Part shown: positions 39,956 to 53,394 of the stretch, piece by piece | Numbering within the stretch: the stretch's first letter is position 1 | Layout of the letters: each line of letters begins with the position of its first letter | NCBI RefSeq assembly: GCF_037975245.1 | Contig: NC_092563.1 | Span: forward strand, 9,785,001 to 9,849,000 | Origin: Apostichopus japonicus | Taxonomy: Eukaryota; Echinodermata; Holothuroidea; Aspidochirotida; Stichopodidae | Direction of reading: 5' to 3' | Length of the DNA stretch: 64,000 bases | Program-made: the position numbers and the translations under genes | The notes under the pieces: model-generated | Seen by the model: only the letters and a program-made list of their open reading frames with translations | Told to the model about the DNA's origin: nothing | Databases searched by the model: none

Positions 39956-42059
39956 ATACTAGTAACTTATTGATGCTGTTAGCTACAAAGAAAATAATTA
40001 CAGATAATGTCCAGGTTTTCAACAGCATTCAGATCATAATTATTACTAACAAAGAAGGATTAGGATAGTTTTTAATATAACATTCAAATTTATGTAATAA
40101 CGTTCGCTATTGTTTACACTAGTACTAAGAAAATTCAGGGTTTGTTATGAAAGTAGATAAAAAGCTCACTCTTGGATCATATTTACTCCATATTCATAAA
40201 TGACTCTAAATTAAGGTCAGCAGGTTTCACCTGCTGACCCAACAGAGGATAAAACAAAGCTACTGTAGCAGTTACAATTATGTGTACCACACCCATATAT
40301 ATGTACTTAGATCTTAATTTCGTAGAGGTGTGAATTCTATGGACAGCTTTAAAAGTGAACTACTTACTAAAGTCTAAACATCTTCTGCATGAAGGCATTT
40401 CTGTTTGTTTTTTTAACATGTATGTTAACATGGAACGTGTCATATACAACTACAGTATGATACATGAACATGGTATTGGGTGTTATACACGCAGTAGTGC
40501 AAAAACTGATCTACGGTACTACATACATTGTACAGTAGTAACTGTTACCGCAGTGGATGCAACCCTCTCTACCAACCAGTTCTTGATAACAATCAGCAAG
40601 TCACATGTGGATCTACTTACATGTATAGCATAGATCACAAGATTCTTACTTGTAACATAGCCATCAGGATAGCTCCTTTTTGGTGTAAATAATGAAAATT
40701 CTTAACCATTCCTAATTCAGTAGGATTTATTGTTGCAATCATTTTATGCTTTTCCTTTTGTTTTTTTCTGAAAAGTAAAACACAAAGAAAATGTATAAAA
40801 CATGGATCTGGGGTGGAGGGGAGGGGGGAGGAGGGGGATGGATGTCATGCTTTCTGATTAGGTGACAGTTTTTAAACTCAGTTTGTGGACCTGATTTACA
40901 TCTGGAGAGTTTGGCAAGAGGCATATAAGGTGTAACCTGTACGTAGATGCAAGTAATCATACTATAGTAATGCCACTGGTGCTATATATGAGCTGCATTG
41001 TATCTTTATTGTATTTCTTTCACAATTTCCTTGACATACCCCTTTATAGAGGGAGGGGCATATTTACGTGCCCCATTGCCCTATGCTGTGTGAAGATCAA
41101 CACTTATCCCAGATGATGATAGGTTTGTGAGCTACTTATAATAGCTACCTGTAAAACCTTCATTGAAAATATATATTGAATGGGGGGTCAGGAGGGTGAT
41201 GTTTCTTTATGGTAGTTATCACAACAGAAGGTGACCCTACCTGAACCCCAATAACTTATAGGGCCAGTTATATATGGATGACTGCTTTTATGTGATCCTG
41301 GCATTTCTCAGCAGGAAGGTTTTGTTTCCTCCCACTGAATGTTAGAAACAAATTGTATTTTATAGGGCAATACTGTAGTTCTTCTAGAATTATTGAACTT
41401 AGGACTTTTGTTAAATGTTTAGTATCTATACAGTATGCATGTATTTTTCATTGGCAATTTTATTTTTATTTAGTACTTCCATACTATCTGGACACTCCGT
41501 TGTTGTCATGACAGTAGAAAATTACTGTTTAAGACATTTTCTCAATATCTTGACTACCATGCCTCATCCTTTCCTCAACTGTCTCCTGCCTGGTTTTCCA
41601 GCAGAAAAATTAGTAATTAAAATGTAAATTAAATGTATATATATATTTCATAAAAATTTGACTGCCCGGGATGGATTAAAACATAAAGTAACATCCAAAT
41701 GTCTTACTACTTCTTAGGAAAAGGGTTTAGCAAACTGACAATGTGTAGGTGATCATTTTAATCTAATTTTCCTCCCCCTCTTTCTTGTTTTCTGTAAACT
41801 GCTCTGCCATTTACAGAAAACTTAACATGTATACTGAAGAAGCATGTAGCATATATACTGTAGTGTGTACACACATGGTACAGCAATAACACACGTACTG
41901 TAGGAGTACTGCATTATATCTGCCCTCCCACTGTTCAATAATTCACTGCTTTAGTGTTTGTATACTCATCTAATCCAGGCTGCAAGAGGAGTTCTTTATT
42001 TATTAATTTGGGTGGTTAGAGCTTCTGATCAATGGGATGCATTTCTCTCATTCCTCCAG
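39956..42059. other. Non-coding stretch before a candidate exon
   Basis: AT-rich. A short G-rich tract lies at 40812-40850. No supported exon; the small frame at 40355-40633 has no motif. Confidence 0.45.
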
Positions 42060-42235
42060 GAGGCACATACATCCTCAGCGGCTGTGTCAATGCACGATTC
42101 TGGAATTCCTCAGAGGAGAGTCTTTGGAGGCAAGAAGCATCAGCAGCTGCGGGAGGAGGAGGAGGAGGAGGAGGAGGGGGAGGAGTCAGCACAACGAGAG
42201 GCAGTGAAACAAGACAACACAGGGAAGAAGTTGAT
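42060..42235 (+). CDS. Candidate exon of an unidentified gene (low complexity)
   Basis: Bounded by a good acceptor (TTCCTCCAG) and donor (GAT/GTAAGC), 176 nt. Two frames are open. One gives EAHTSSAAVSMHDSGIPQ, RRVFGGKKHQQLR and a poly-Glu run, then GEESAQREAVKQ. The other gives GTYILSGCVNARFWN and a poly-Gly run, then REEVD. The second ends in phase 0 and would join in frame to the candidate exon at 63755. The first would need an intervening exon or would soon meet a stop. I do not recognise the product, and the GGA-repeat weakens coding evidence. Confidence 0.4.
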
Positions 42236-42469
42236 GTAAGCAAAGAGATGATAAATCACTTTAATTCTAGGTCTTCAATGCATACTAAGAAAAACGTACA
42301 ACTGTTGATAACCAGCCAGAGCTCAAGCCCACCCGAAATTGTTTGCTCAAAGCTTGTGACTTACTAGAACCTGACCATCCAGTGACATGGTAGAGAGCCA
42401 TGGTAGAGTAGATGTGGTAGAGTAGAGCGATGGTAGAGTAGATGAAGGCCGTGGCAATAGAAGCAATGA

Positions 42470-42620
42470 AACCCAGCATCTAGGGAGTTGTGGGATTGAG
42501 CCCTGGCTGGCCAAAGTAAGGTTTTAAGATTTCTGTCAGGAGAAGTTCACAGTTTCCCATCTGAAATGGTCTTCCAAATGGTAGAAAATCCAAAATGAAC
42601 TAATATATGTTGTAATTCAG
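42470..42620 (+). repeat. SINE-like repeat, second copy
   Basis: GTGGGATTGAGCCCTGGCTG, GCCAAAGTAAGG and CAGTTTCCCATCTGAAATGG match the order of motifs at 33340-33430. It is diverged. Confidence 0.5.
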
Positions 42621-45455
42621 ATAGCCATCTGACATTAGGTTTAATATATAAGCCGTTTGGCATGTCCAACATGAATATGTGGCCATTCAGTGTCCTAAAG
42701 TAACTGCCTTTCCAGCCAGATATTACCATCAAACTGTGAGCTATATGTGTAAGGTTTTTTTTCACATCAACCAGGTGGGACAAGTATTCCAAAGTTAGTA
42801 CCACTCTGAAGTCTGTACTTTACACTTGAACAATTCCAAACTTTTATAGTTTTATAGGGAAAGTATTTTCAATATTACTCTTGTGACTTGAAAGAACCAT
42901 AATACCTGTAATAGAAGCATTTGTCCCCATTTGGTGGCTGAAATTTAAACCAAGTATTTGTTCTGGTGTACACTTATGGCCATTGTGTATTGTGTTTATT
43001 AAAGGCCAGTGCAGTTTCAATTTTTATGAATAACATGTGTTCTCCTATGAGTCAGTGAAATGTAGATTTGAACAGACTATAAGAGCCCAGTTTTATATTA
43101 CCAAATTTACATCTTTTTAATTTCACCTTTTTTTCCCTCTAAATATTGCAAGTTATGCACTGTTTATAATTGAAATATTCCGTCTTGAAAAAGCAAGCTT
43201 ACTAAACATGGTACAGTAGTATGTATAATACTACAACTACATCAGATAAATCAGTGTTCAAACTTTGCCGTGCAATTTACTTGTACCGAAGCGAGAGAAA
43301 AAATCTGCGTTGAAAGATTTCCGATTATATTACAGCGCCCGGACTTTGTGGCAACACTGTTGACATGTACTGTAGATAAGTAAAGGAATTGATGCATTAA
43401 CCGCTGACAGTTTATATGTGTGTGTTTCTCTTATGCGTTGTATTCTCTAGCTTCCCTCTGCTCTTTAAAGTCTGAGCATCCTCCCGATGGAAGGGTTTTA
43501 TGCTCTTGACCCTGGCAGGATAAGTGAGAATAATGATGGCTATAAAACAATATATTGGAAACAACTTTTCCAGCTATGATGCCATTGCAAAAGCCTGTAA
43601 ATTTTGTTTCCAATAAAACCTGTCTAAGGTGACACAGTGAAGCGTATACCACAGCACACTAGTCAGCTGCATGATTATATTAAATATTAGCTCAAGCTGC
43701 TACCCAGGCTGTACATACATGTGTAGACCTAGAAGAAATCATATTGGCTGTGCACTAGTATATGAAATAAGAACTTCCTTCGCACATGTATAACAACTCT
43801 ATTTCAACTACTGTACAGTAGATTTTTAGGGTGCCATATTACTGACATATAAATCCATATTGGTTCATTTTGGCTTCATTTCATTCAATGACCGCTCTTT
43901 CGAAGTCAAGTAATAGCCAGAAGTTTCAAAGTCTGCTAGATTCTCTTCAAGATAGATCTTAACCATACAAGACATATTATTGCACTGTACAGCATATACA
44001 GTATATACTGCACATGTATGTGTGTATGTACATGCTTACTTTATCATGAATCTCTAAGTTTTTGTTTATGCTCAGACAAAGTTACAACACAGACACAATT
44101 TGCATTAATCATAATGCAACCAGAGGCAACGTTGATGTATGCATCTATGTCAGTAGAATGAACATGTAAAAAGAATCATGTCTAGGGGGTCAGAGGTCAG
44201 GCAAAAGACAACCAAGAATTGGTACCAAGAAAGGTCATGTGATGAAGCTTGATGCCTAGTGACTGGTTTACAGCACAATAGGCAGTGAGCTGTGGAAGTA
44301 TTTATATATCTCAGTTGTTATGTTTTTCTACTGATAAGTATTGATCAGCTGACAGCTCGGCAATTTATCACTTTTATTCCTCATTGGACTTCTTGCTGTA
44401 CTTTGAAGCAAGCTTCATGTCCCATGTTAAGGAAGCCTTCATTCACCAATTATATACTACAGAGTTCCAAGGTCCCATTTCCAATCTCACTTTTGCTATA
44501 TATAATGCCCTATTGATGACATGCAGAGCTGCCTGACAGAAGTACTTTGATTGGAACAAAGAAATGAACAAACTTAAGATTCTTAACCAAACTGTGGAGC
44601 TTGCACTTTTAGGCAGAAGTATTCAAAACATGACCATGAACTGTGGAGTGACCATAATGGTAAATTAAAAAAGAGTTTGCAAACTGCGCTGGGAAACCAA
44701 ATCTCTCAGTCCTTGCATAACCACAGGTTTTTGTATGTATGTGTTTTGTATCGTTATCACTGACCCGTGAAATGAGTACGCTTATAAAATGGCCCTTCTT
44801 AATTTCACCAGACTAAGACGGTCTGCTTTCCAATGAATTGCACAGTATTTCCATGTAGAGAAGAATCTCCCTTTAAGAAGTGTTAAGAGCCATATAAAGC
44901 CTAGTCAATAGGGCTGCACTGGCACTGCTACCACAATGCCAACACAATAGGACACTTCTGCTGTTGAATAGCATTCCATAATAGGCTAGATTAGCTGTGT
45001 TAAGAATAAACCATTTGGCACTCTTCCCTGCAGTCCATTTTTCAATGTACTCAATTCCTGTTTCAGGGAGCAAATCTGCCTCTCAAATGAAGTGTATTGT
45101 TATCCTCTTCCAGCTCAGTAAGGACTTCTATTATTATGCTGGCCTGAGCTCTTCTTTTGTCAGCACAAATGAGATTTTCTATGAATAAGGAGGTCAAACA
45201 AAAGATCGCTGTCAGAGTTGGTTACACTTTTTGTCCACACCTGGAGGATGGCCTCTCCCATTGGAGGAGATCTTAAAGGAATGTGGAATATACTGTATAT
45301 TCAGTGTAGATAGTATATCTTCCCTATATCGGAAGGGACTTGTGATTCCTCACTTAAACATATACAGTAACAATAGCCATCATCACATGTATGATTACAG
45401 TCACAGTGTACTGAATGTAGAGGTGAAATGAATTAAGAATGGATCAAGTTGATTG
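42621..45455. other. Non-coding stretch, possibly intronic
   Basis: AT-rich with many TACTGTA/TACAGTA words. If the exons at 42060 and 63755 belong together, this is intron. No exon is recognised. Confidence 0.4.
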
Positions 45456-45463
45456 GTTTTCAT
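45456..45463 (+). repeat. Target duplication GTTTTCAT (left)
   Basis: Exact 8-bp copy of 49327-49334, flanking the hAT-like element. Confidence 0.85.
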
Positions 45464-45965
45464 TAGTGTTTACAATGGTCCAAAAATTGGGAACCGGGTA
45501 CCCGAGGGCCGTTACCCGTCGGGTATCCGGGTACCCGGAAAAAAAATTGTTCGACCCTCGTGTATCACGATTTTCAAGAAACTACATATTGGATGCTGTA
45601 ATAAATGCATTATATTCTCTACTGACAATGTTTTCATGTTCAAATACGTAGGTGTAAGATAAGGTATAAAACCTTCCTCAATAATTTTTATTTGCTTTTG
45701 TTTCTTTCATTAACTTGTTAATAAATTAATAATTTAATTATAATTAGCATTTCTACTAACATCGCACTGCCGCCGCTGCTTATGCTTGCTCGTGCACGTC
45801 TATTGGATCAAACCATATAAATATCCAATTTAGCTCTTAAACAGTTGTTACTACTATTACTATCTATTATGCAGGCCCAGGGTTCGCATTAGCCGCGCGA
45901 TTCGCGCAATTTGATCGCATTTGGAATAAACGATTAGTACAAAGCCACTTGCGATTACTATTTTT

Positions 45966-48601
45966 GGTTCCTTGCTTTAGCAAAAGGAACCTATGCAGTC
46001 AGGTTGGCGTGTGTGTGTATGTATGTATGTATGTGTGTGTGTGTGTCTGTGACACTTGCTTGGGTACGCTCTATCTCAATAAGGGAATGTTGGATTGAGG
46101 CCAAACTTGGACTATAGATCCGCCATATGGAGAAGGTGTGCCCTATTGTTTTTGGTGCCCACAAAGGTCAGTTATGGTCCAAAAACCGAAAATATTAAAT
46201 CTGCAATAACTCCCAGTGCCAATGTGCGACAAGATTGATATTTTGGGACAAGTTGTGAACTGGTTAGGGGAGCATTTTCAAACTTAACGGTCATGTGATC
46301 CGAGGTCACCAAAGGTCAATTAATGATAAAAAACTAGTATTTTTGCAATAACTTGAGAACGAAATGTCTGTTAGGGTTGGGAGTTGCCTCAATGTAATCC
46401 AATTGTGGACCCGCATCTGGGTGACCCTTGACCTCAATTTGACCTCTGGTGACCTTTTCGTGTTTTTGGGATTTTTACAGTTTCGATGCTATTTTCAGAT
46501 GTCAAAGGTACCTTCTGATCATAAATGTCAATAGGTTGACCCCGTGTGACCTTTATGTGCGAAGTTATATGGGGTCAAAGTTTTTCGGTCGGATTTAGGA
46601 TGGTTGTACAGACTTTTCGTTTTGTTTTTTGGAATCAGGAGAATAAACTACATCTGAAACCAAGGTCAAAAGGTCAAAGGTCACATTAGAAAAAATGTGC
46701 TTATTTTGGGAGGAAACGAGCAAAAAAGAAAATGTTTGGTTTTGATGCTAGATTTGGATATCAAAGGTACCTTCCGATCAAAAATGTCAATTGGTTGACA
46801 CCCGTGTGACCTTCGTGTGCTAAGTTATACGAGGTCAAAGTTAATTTTCACACATTTAATGCAACATCTCCCAGTTCCAAGGTGTGACATGGCTGATATT
46901 TTTGGACAAGTTGCAAATGGTATAGGGGAATATTTTCAAACTTACCGGTCATGTGATCCGAGGTCACCAAAGGTCAATTAATGTCAAAAAACTAGTATTT
47001 TGGGGGGAGAAAATGGGCAAAGAAAAAAATGTTTGAATTTTTATAGTTTGATGCTCTAATTTAGGTCTCATCAATCAAAAATGTCAATAAGTTGACCCAA
47101 GGTGACCTTTGTATGTTAAGTTATATGAGGTCAAAGTTAATTTTCAGACATTTAGTGTAATAACTCCCAGTGCCAAGGTGTTACACAGTTGATATTTTGA
47201 GACAAGTTGCAAATGGTATAGGGGAATATTTTCAAACTTAACGATCATGTGATCCGAGGTCACCAAAGGTCAATTAATGATAAAAAACTAGTATTTTTTG
47301 CGAAAACTTGAGAACAAATTGTCCGTTAGGGTTGGGAGTTGCTTCAATGTAATCCAATTGTCGACCCGCATCTGGGTGACCCTTGACCTCAATTTGACCT
47401 CTGGTGACCTTTGTAGTGTTTTGTGGATTTTTACAGTTTTGATGCTATTTTCAGATGTTAAAGGTAACTTCTGATCATAAATGTCAATAGGTTGACCCCT
47501 GTGTGACCTTCGTGTGCGAAGTTATATGAGGTCAAAGTTAATTTTCAGACATTTAATGCAATAACTCCCAGTTCCAAGGTGTGACAAGGTTGATATTTTT
47601 GGAGTAGTTGCAAATGGTATAGGGGAATATTTTCAAACTTAACGGTCATGTGATACAAGGTCACCAAAGGTCAATTAATGATAAAAAACTAGTATTTTTG
47701 CGACAACTTAAGAACAAATTGTCCGTTAGGGTTGGGAGTTGCTCCAATGTAATCCAATTGTCGACCCGCATCTGGGTGACCCTTGACCTCAATTTGACCT
47801 CTGGTGACCTTTTCGTGTTTTGTGGATTTTTACAGTTTCGATGCTATTTTCAGATGTTAAAGGTACCTTCTGATCATAAATGTCAATGGGTTGACCCCCA
47901 TTTGACCTTCGTGTGCGAAGTTATTTGAGGTCAAAGTTAATTTTCACACATTTAATGCAATAACTCCCAGTGCCAAGGTGTGACAAGGTTGATTTTTTTG
48001 GACAAGTTGCAAATGGTATAGGGGAATATTTTCAAACTTAACGGTCATGTGATCCAAGGTCACCAAAGGTCAGCTAATGTTAAAAAAGTAGTATTATGGG
48101 GGGAGAAAATGGGCAAAGAAAAAATGTTTGAATTTTTACAGTCATGCTCTATTTAGGTCTCACCGATCAAAAATGTCAATTGGTTGACATCCGGGTGACC
48201 TTTGTGTGTGAAGTTACATACAAGTTCAAAAGTTAATTTTTTGACATTTAATGCAATTAAATCTCAATGCCAAGGTGTGACATGGTTGATATTTTGGGAC
48301 AAGTTGTGAATGGGGTGGTGGAACATTTTGAAACTTCAAGGTCATGTCATCTGAGGTCACCATTGTTATCATATCTGTTGACATGCTTGTAGGTCTCTTA
48401 TATTTCTTACATTTTCGACGCCATATTTAGATCTCAAAAGTGCCTTTTGATATAAAATCCGATCACATTTTGTGATCACAAAAGTGTTGGCTATAGTGTT
48501 GGTTACTTTATGGGAACATGTAGGACAATTACTTGGACTATATCAGCCCAATCTTGCTTGATAATATGATGTGTATTGTCATATACCCCAAGCAAGGAAC
48601 C
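45966..48601. mobile_element. Nested repeat element bounded by GGTTCCTTGCT / AGCAAGGAACC
   Basis: Eleven-base inverted ends enclose 2.6 kb made largely of tandem units. Key words recurring at about 46288, 46948, 47240, 47648 and 48040 are GGTCATGTGATCCGAGGTCA and CACCAAAGGTCAATTAATG. GGTTGACC and GAAGTTATATGAGGTCAAAG also recur. Units are about 300-660 bp apart, so the array is irregular. GGTCA half-sites are very dense. The target duplication was not resolved. Confidence 0.6.
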
Positions 48602-48721
48602 ACAGTGCCCTTGGGCTCTTGTTTAGTTATCCCGTCTATAATCCATTAACATCTCGTAAAATACCTTGTCAGCCTTTCCTTCTATGAAATAAACGAATGA
48701 ATGAATAATCATTTCTTCCAA

Positions 48722-49250
48722 ATGGTAGCCTAACACCACACTAAGGCAATGAGAAATCTAGCTAAGCCTAACCATCTGTTTATTTGCTGGAGTTGTGACG
48801 CAGTTATAAGACATCCATGGAATACTTTCGTTATTGCTGTTACGTTCGACCACATGGTTGCCTAACACCACACTAAGTCAATGGGGGTAATCTAGCCTAG
48901 CCATCTGTTTATTAGCTGAAATTGTGACGCAGTTATAAGATATTCATCGAAAGCTTTCGTTATTGCTGTTATCTTCGACCACATGGTAGCCTAACAACAC
49001 ACTAAGTCAATGGGAAATCTGCCTACAGGTAACCATCGGTTTGCATTTTTTTTTAAAACAATCACACTTTGCGTAGGATTCGGGTAATAAATTAGGAACC
49101 GGTAGAATCGCGACGGGCGGGTACCTTCGTTATTGCTGTTATCTTAGACCACATTGTAGCCTAACACCACACTAGTTCAATGGGAAATCTGCCTAACTCT
49201 GTCGGTTTGCCAATTTTTTTTTTTTTTTTTAAATCACACTGCGTAGGATT
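48722..49250 (+). repeat. Tandem repeat, unit about 130 bp
   Basis: TAGCCTAACACCACACTA recurs at about 48726, 48859, 48988 and 49157, with CTTTCGTTATTGCTGTTA between copies. It lies inside the right part of the hAT-like element. Confidence 0.8.
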
Positions 49251-49326
49251 CGGGTAATAAATTAGGAACCGGGTAGTAATGCGTCGGGCGGGTACCCGGG
49301 TACCCGGATAACCCGTGCAAACACTA

Positions 49327-49334
49327 GTTTTCAT
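49327..49334 (+). repeat. Target duplication GTTTTCAT (right)
   Basis: Exact partner of 45456-45463. Confidence 0.85.
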
Positions 49335-51950
49335 CTCCAGACCTCTATCTGAAGTAACTTTTCGTAAAATGTAATTTTTAATCTTTCCTTACCTGATTTC
49401 ACACTATTAAATTCACTTTTTCCCATTCATCAGGTCTATAAATGTGGTAACATGGTGACATAATTTGAAAGTGATAATTTGAGAGAGAACGGCCTTTTTG
49501 AATTGAATTTAAAGCAATTCTTTGATTATAAATCTTTGTGAACTATGTGATATAGCCAAACTATATAGCATTCTGGATAATGGTTTTTGCTAAATGCACT
49601 TGTGAAAGTTGCTTATGAGGCCAATGTTGCAAAAGATCTTAAATTAAATGAACAAATGGAACTTTGCCAACTTTTTACACATAAGGAATGAGTCTGTGTG
49701 AGGAAGAGTCCAAAGAAACGGTAAGTAGGATGAAATCGGGGAATAGTTTAGATTTTCAAATTTTGAAGAGCAGTTTTTTTCCTAAACACTCTGTTTTCTG
49801 TGTATACTGCTAATCTTTGCACATGTATGTATCTAACAATTTGAACCATCTTATGAAGAAGCATTTTGCGATGCTATACTGGACAAATGCTTTCCTTATT
49901 ACTGTGACTGTTAGTAGCCCTACTGAAATAAACTATGTAGTTTATTTTAACTGGAATTGTGGTCATTTGTACAGTTCCTTAACAAAGTCAGTACCTTATC
50001 AGTGTTGAGGACTTACAAAAGGAGAGTTTTACTGCTCACCAAGCTGTTTGTTGACCATCAACCAATAAACTATTTTATCTGGCTAATAGCGTATGTGGTC
50101 AAACTTCATCAGTGTTCCTGCTCAACAAATGCACACTGATGGGAAACACCTGCTTAACAAAGAGAACTGGTGTGAATCTATAAACCTTAGAGAGAACCCT
50201 GAACTGAATTTTTAGCTTGTACAGTTCAATAGCTAGATTGTGGGTTGAAGTAGAAACAATTTATACTTACCATAATTGATGGTTAAAGGAAAGATTATTG
50301 ATGCCTAGAAACTACGTTGCTCCTTTTATCGACCAAAATTGTTCAAGGAATGATGTAAAAACTTAGTTAAAAAACGGTTTACACATGAAACAATGACTTA
50401 CTACAAAATTTGTAGGACACAATTTTGGGCAACTCTTTAATTAGGGTTGTAAGTTGTAACCACTTACTTTAGATATGTCTGTTAGGTAGAATATGTGTGA
50501 ATAAAAATTACATGATTTGGTAAGGGACTCAGAGTGTCACAGCCTACAGGTTTACAAGACTGCAGCTCTGAATAATTATCCCATAGTATCACGACCACAG
50601 TATAGTGTGTATTCAGTTTTCATCTGGGAAATTTCTCTGCAGAACCATAGCACAATTATTTTCTACATTTGACAGAATACAACGCAAATGTGTTGAACAC
50701 ACTGGACATATAGTTTTATCAACTGTTTTACATAGTAATTAATGTTAGTAAACCCACTGGAAATGATGGGTCAAGGTCCACTTTACATGGGTTTCACTTG
50801 AATTTGAGATGTTTATTTGAAATATTAATTTCTGTTCCCCCTCTGTCGGTCGGTTGAATCTTATCGATTCGGTAGGTGGGATGTTCGTTCTAGCCTAATC
50901 TTGTTATTTGGTATCGTTACAAACCTTGTTATATCTATCTCTAACCATTATATTTGAGATCTCCTCCGTAAGTAGGAGATATTTTTGCAGATTGAAATCA
51001 ATTGAATTTCAGAAAAACTGCAGGGCGTCTCATCGTGCCCGTTCAATGAGGAATATAAGCCGCGAAAACGGTTTCCTATTGATCCGTCTGACCCTCAATT
51101 AGAAGGGAAACCAATTTGAGGTGGTTTGTGATGTCCCAAGTCTAATAGAATCACAATTACCTGCTAAGAACGCCCACAGGGAGATGGAAACTCAAACCTG
51201 ACTCACACACCAGTGGTACGAGGAGAAGAACGAAAAAACTTAAAAGTTGTTAGGGTCGGTGTAGAATATATATTTTCTTCTTCTTCTTCTTTTTTTTGTC
51301 ACGGTACTGAGGCATGTAAGGGAATGATGTTGCATGCATTGAACATTCCTTTGGGGGTAGTAGGATGATTAACTGTGGACAGTCATAACTAGGTCCTTAA
51401 GCTTGAATTTTTTTTTTAAATTTTTACCCCTGGCTATGCATCGAAATTTGTTTGTACGGCTTGAACTTGTTATAGGATAGGAAATATATTGGATTTGCCG
51501 TTGATAATTTTGGTGCATATGATTCCATGAGAGTCTAGTGGGAGATGTATTACCTTAGGGTCTTGTCACATTTGAGCATCACCGTACTTAGAGAGGGGGG
51601 GGGGGGAAGACATGATTCACATGACACGATGAATTAATGAACAGAGTTCTACTTGAATGTACATTATAACCTGTAAGTCTGTGACTCATAATTACATCTC
51701 TTGTTATTAATATGAAAGGAAACGTATTGATTAATGGATGCTGTAGACTCGTATGATTGATGCGTCCAAAGAACAAAGAAACATGAGCACTGTAAGAGCT
51801 TCTTCATTCAGAAATTTGGTCGGAGCTGTTCATGGAAGCAAATCTGTACAGCAGTACAGCAGGGTATCACTTTGTTATACATGATGTTTATAGGTTATAA
51901 CAGCAAAGCTGGTGAGCTACATATAATTGACTGATGCCAATATATTTTAA
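49335..51950. other. Non-coding stretch
   Basis: AT-rich. A more GC-balanced patch at about 50830-51110 (CCCCCTCTGTCGGTCGGTTG, then GATCTCCTCCGTAAGTAGGAGAT) looks like part of a repeat but was not identified. A CTT run is at 51275-51292 and a G-run at 51595-51606. Confidence 0.45.
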
Positions 51951-51959
51951 ATATCCATC

Positions 51960-52190
51960 AATCAGACTTACCCATGATACCCATCTATTCATTCTACCTT
52001 TGTTCATTCACCCATCCATTTATTCATCTATATATCCATCCTTCCCTTAATTCATTCGTCCTTTCAATTCATTCCTATGATTAATCTATTCATCCATCCT
52101 GGCAATATTTCCATTCACTCACAGATTCATCCATTCATTGATTTCATCCATCCATCCATTAATACTTATAGCAGTCTACCCATGAATTGA
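51960..52190 (+). repeat. CATCCATT-rich degenerate repeat
   Basis: Irregular CATCCATC/CATTCATT words that lead into the 146-bp array; probably its eroded edge. Confidence 0.7.
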
Positions 52191-53010
52191 TGCATGCATT
52201 AATCTGTTCATCCATCCTGGCAATCTATCCATTCACTCACAGATTCATCTATTCATTGATTCCATCCATTCATACAGCAGTCTACCCATGATTCATGCAT
52301 TTATGAAATATTATTATATTATTATTATTAACCTATCCATCCATCCGGGCATTATATCCATTCACAGATTCATCCACTCATTTATTTCATCCATCCATCC
52401 ATTCATACAGCAGTCTACCCATGATTCATGCATTTATGTTATATTAATAATAAATATTATTATATTATTATTATTAACCTATCCATCCATCCGGGCATAA
52501 TATCCATTCACAGATTCATCCACTCATTTATTTCATCCATCCATCCATTCATACAGCAGTCTACCCATGATTCATGCATTTATGTTATATTAATAATAAA
52601 TATTAATATATTATTATTATTAACCTATCCATCCATCCGGGCATTATATCCATTCACAGATTCATCCACTCATTTATTTCATCCATCCATCCATTCATAC
52701 AGCAGTCTACCCATGATTCATGCATTTATGTTATATTAATAATAAATATTATTATATTATTATTATTAACCTATCCATCCATCCGGGCATTATATCCATT
52801 CACAGATTCATCCATTCATTTATTTCATCCATCCATTCATTCATACAGCAGTCTACCCATGATTCATGCATTTATGTTATATTAATAATAAATATTATTA
52901 TATTATTATTATTAACCTATCCATCCATCCGGGCATTATATCCATTCACAGATTCATCCATTCATTTATTTCATCCATCCATTCATTCATACATATAGCA
53001 GTCTACCCAT
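52190..53010 (+). repeat. 146-bp tandem repeat
   Basis: ACCTATCCATCCATCCGGGC starts at 52331, 52477, 52623, 52769 and 52915, exactly 146 bp apart each time. Each unit combines CCAT-rich sequence with an AT-rich ATTATTATT segment. Copies differ by single substitutions. The small frames here are repeat artefacts. Confidence 0.95.
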
Positions 53011-53394
53011 GATGCATCCATCCTTCTGTGAATCAATCCCTTCTGTCTTTCAAGAAGTTTTGATGAAATGTTTGACCTAGTTTTGCTTTCGACACAAATT
53101 TGGGATGTTTAGGATATTAAAGCAAAAATACATGGTACTGTAGGACCATTGTTGGAAATGGCAACAAAAGTACTTTTTCTGCCACCGAAGTGCTCAAATA
53201 AGTGAATGTTTACTGTACAGTTAAATAGTATCATCTAGGACACTCACAAATTTGACTGAATCATCATACATACATGCATATTGAAACACAATATCTACTG
53301 TTCATGAAAGACACATTGTAACAAGCAGGACTGGATTCGATAAGCTCCCCTCAGATTTAAAATCAGGTTAATTTAATTTATATGAATAGATAAC

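Larger units (their letters stand above)
45464..49326. mobile_element. hAT-like element with GGGTACCCGGG subterminal repeats, carrying a nested repeat
   Basis: The left end TAGTGTTTACAATGG and the right end CCCGTGCAAACACTA are inverted, and both are followed internally by repeated GGGTACCCGGGTACCCGG-type palindromes. An exact 8-bp duplication GTTTTCAT flanks it. Without the nested block at 45966-48601 it would be about 1.2 kb. The right part holds four copies of a block of about 130 bp. No transposase frame is visible. Confidence 0.82.

Noticed and set aside
49670-49716. Possible 35-nt exon before GTAAGTAGG
   Set aside because: The donor is good, but the acceptor is weak and two of three phases meet a stop; not enough evidence.
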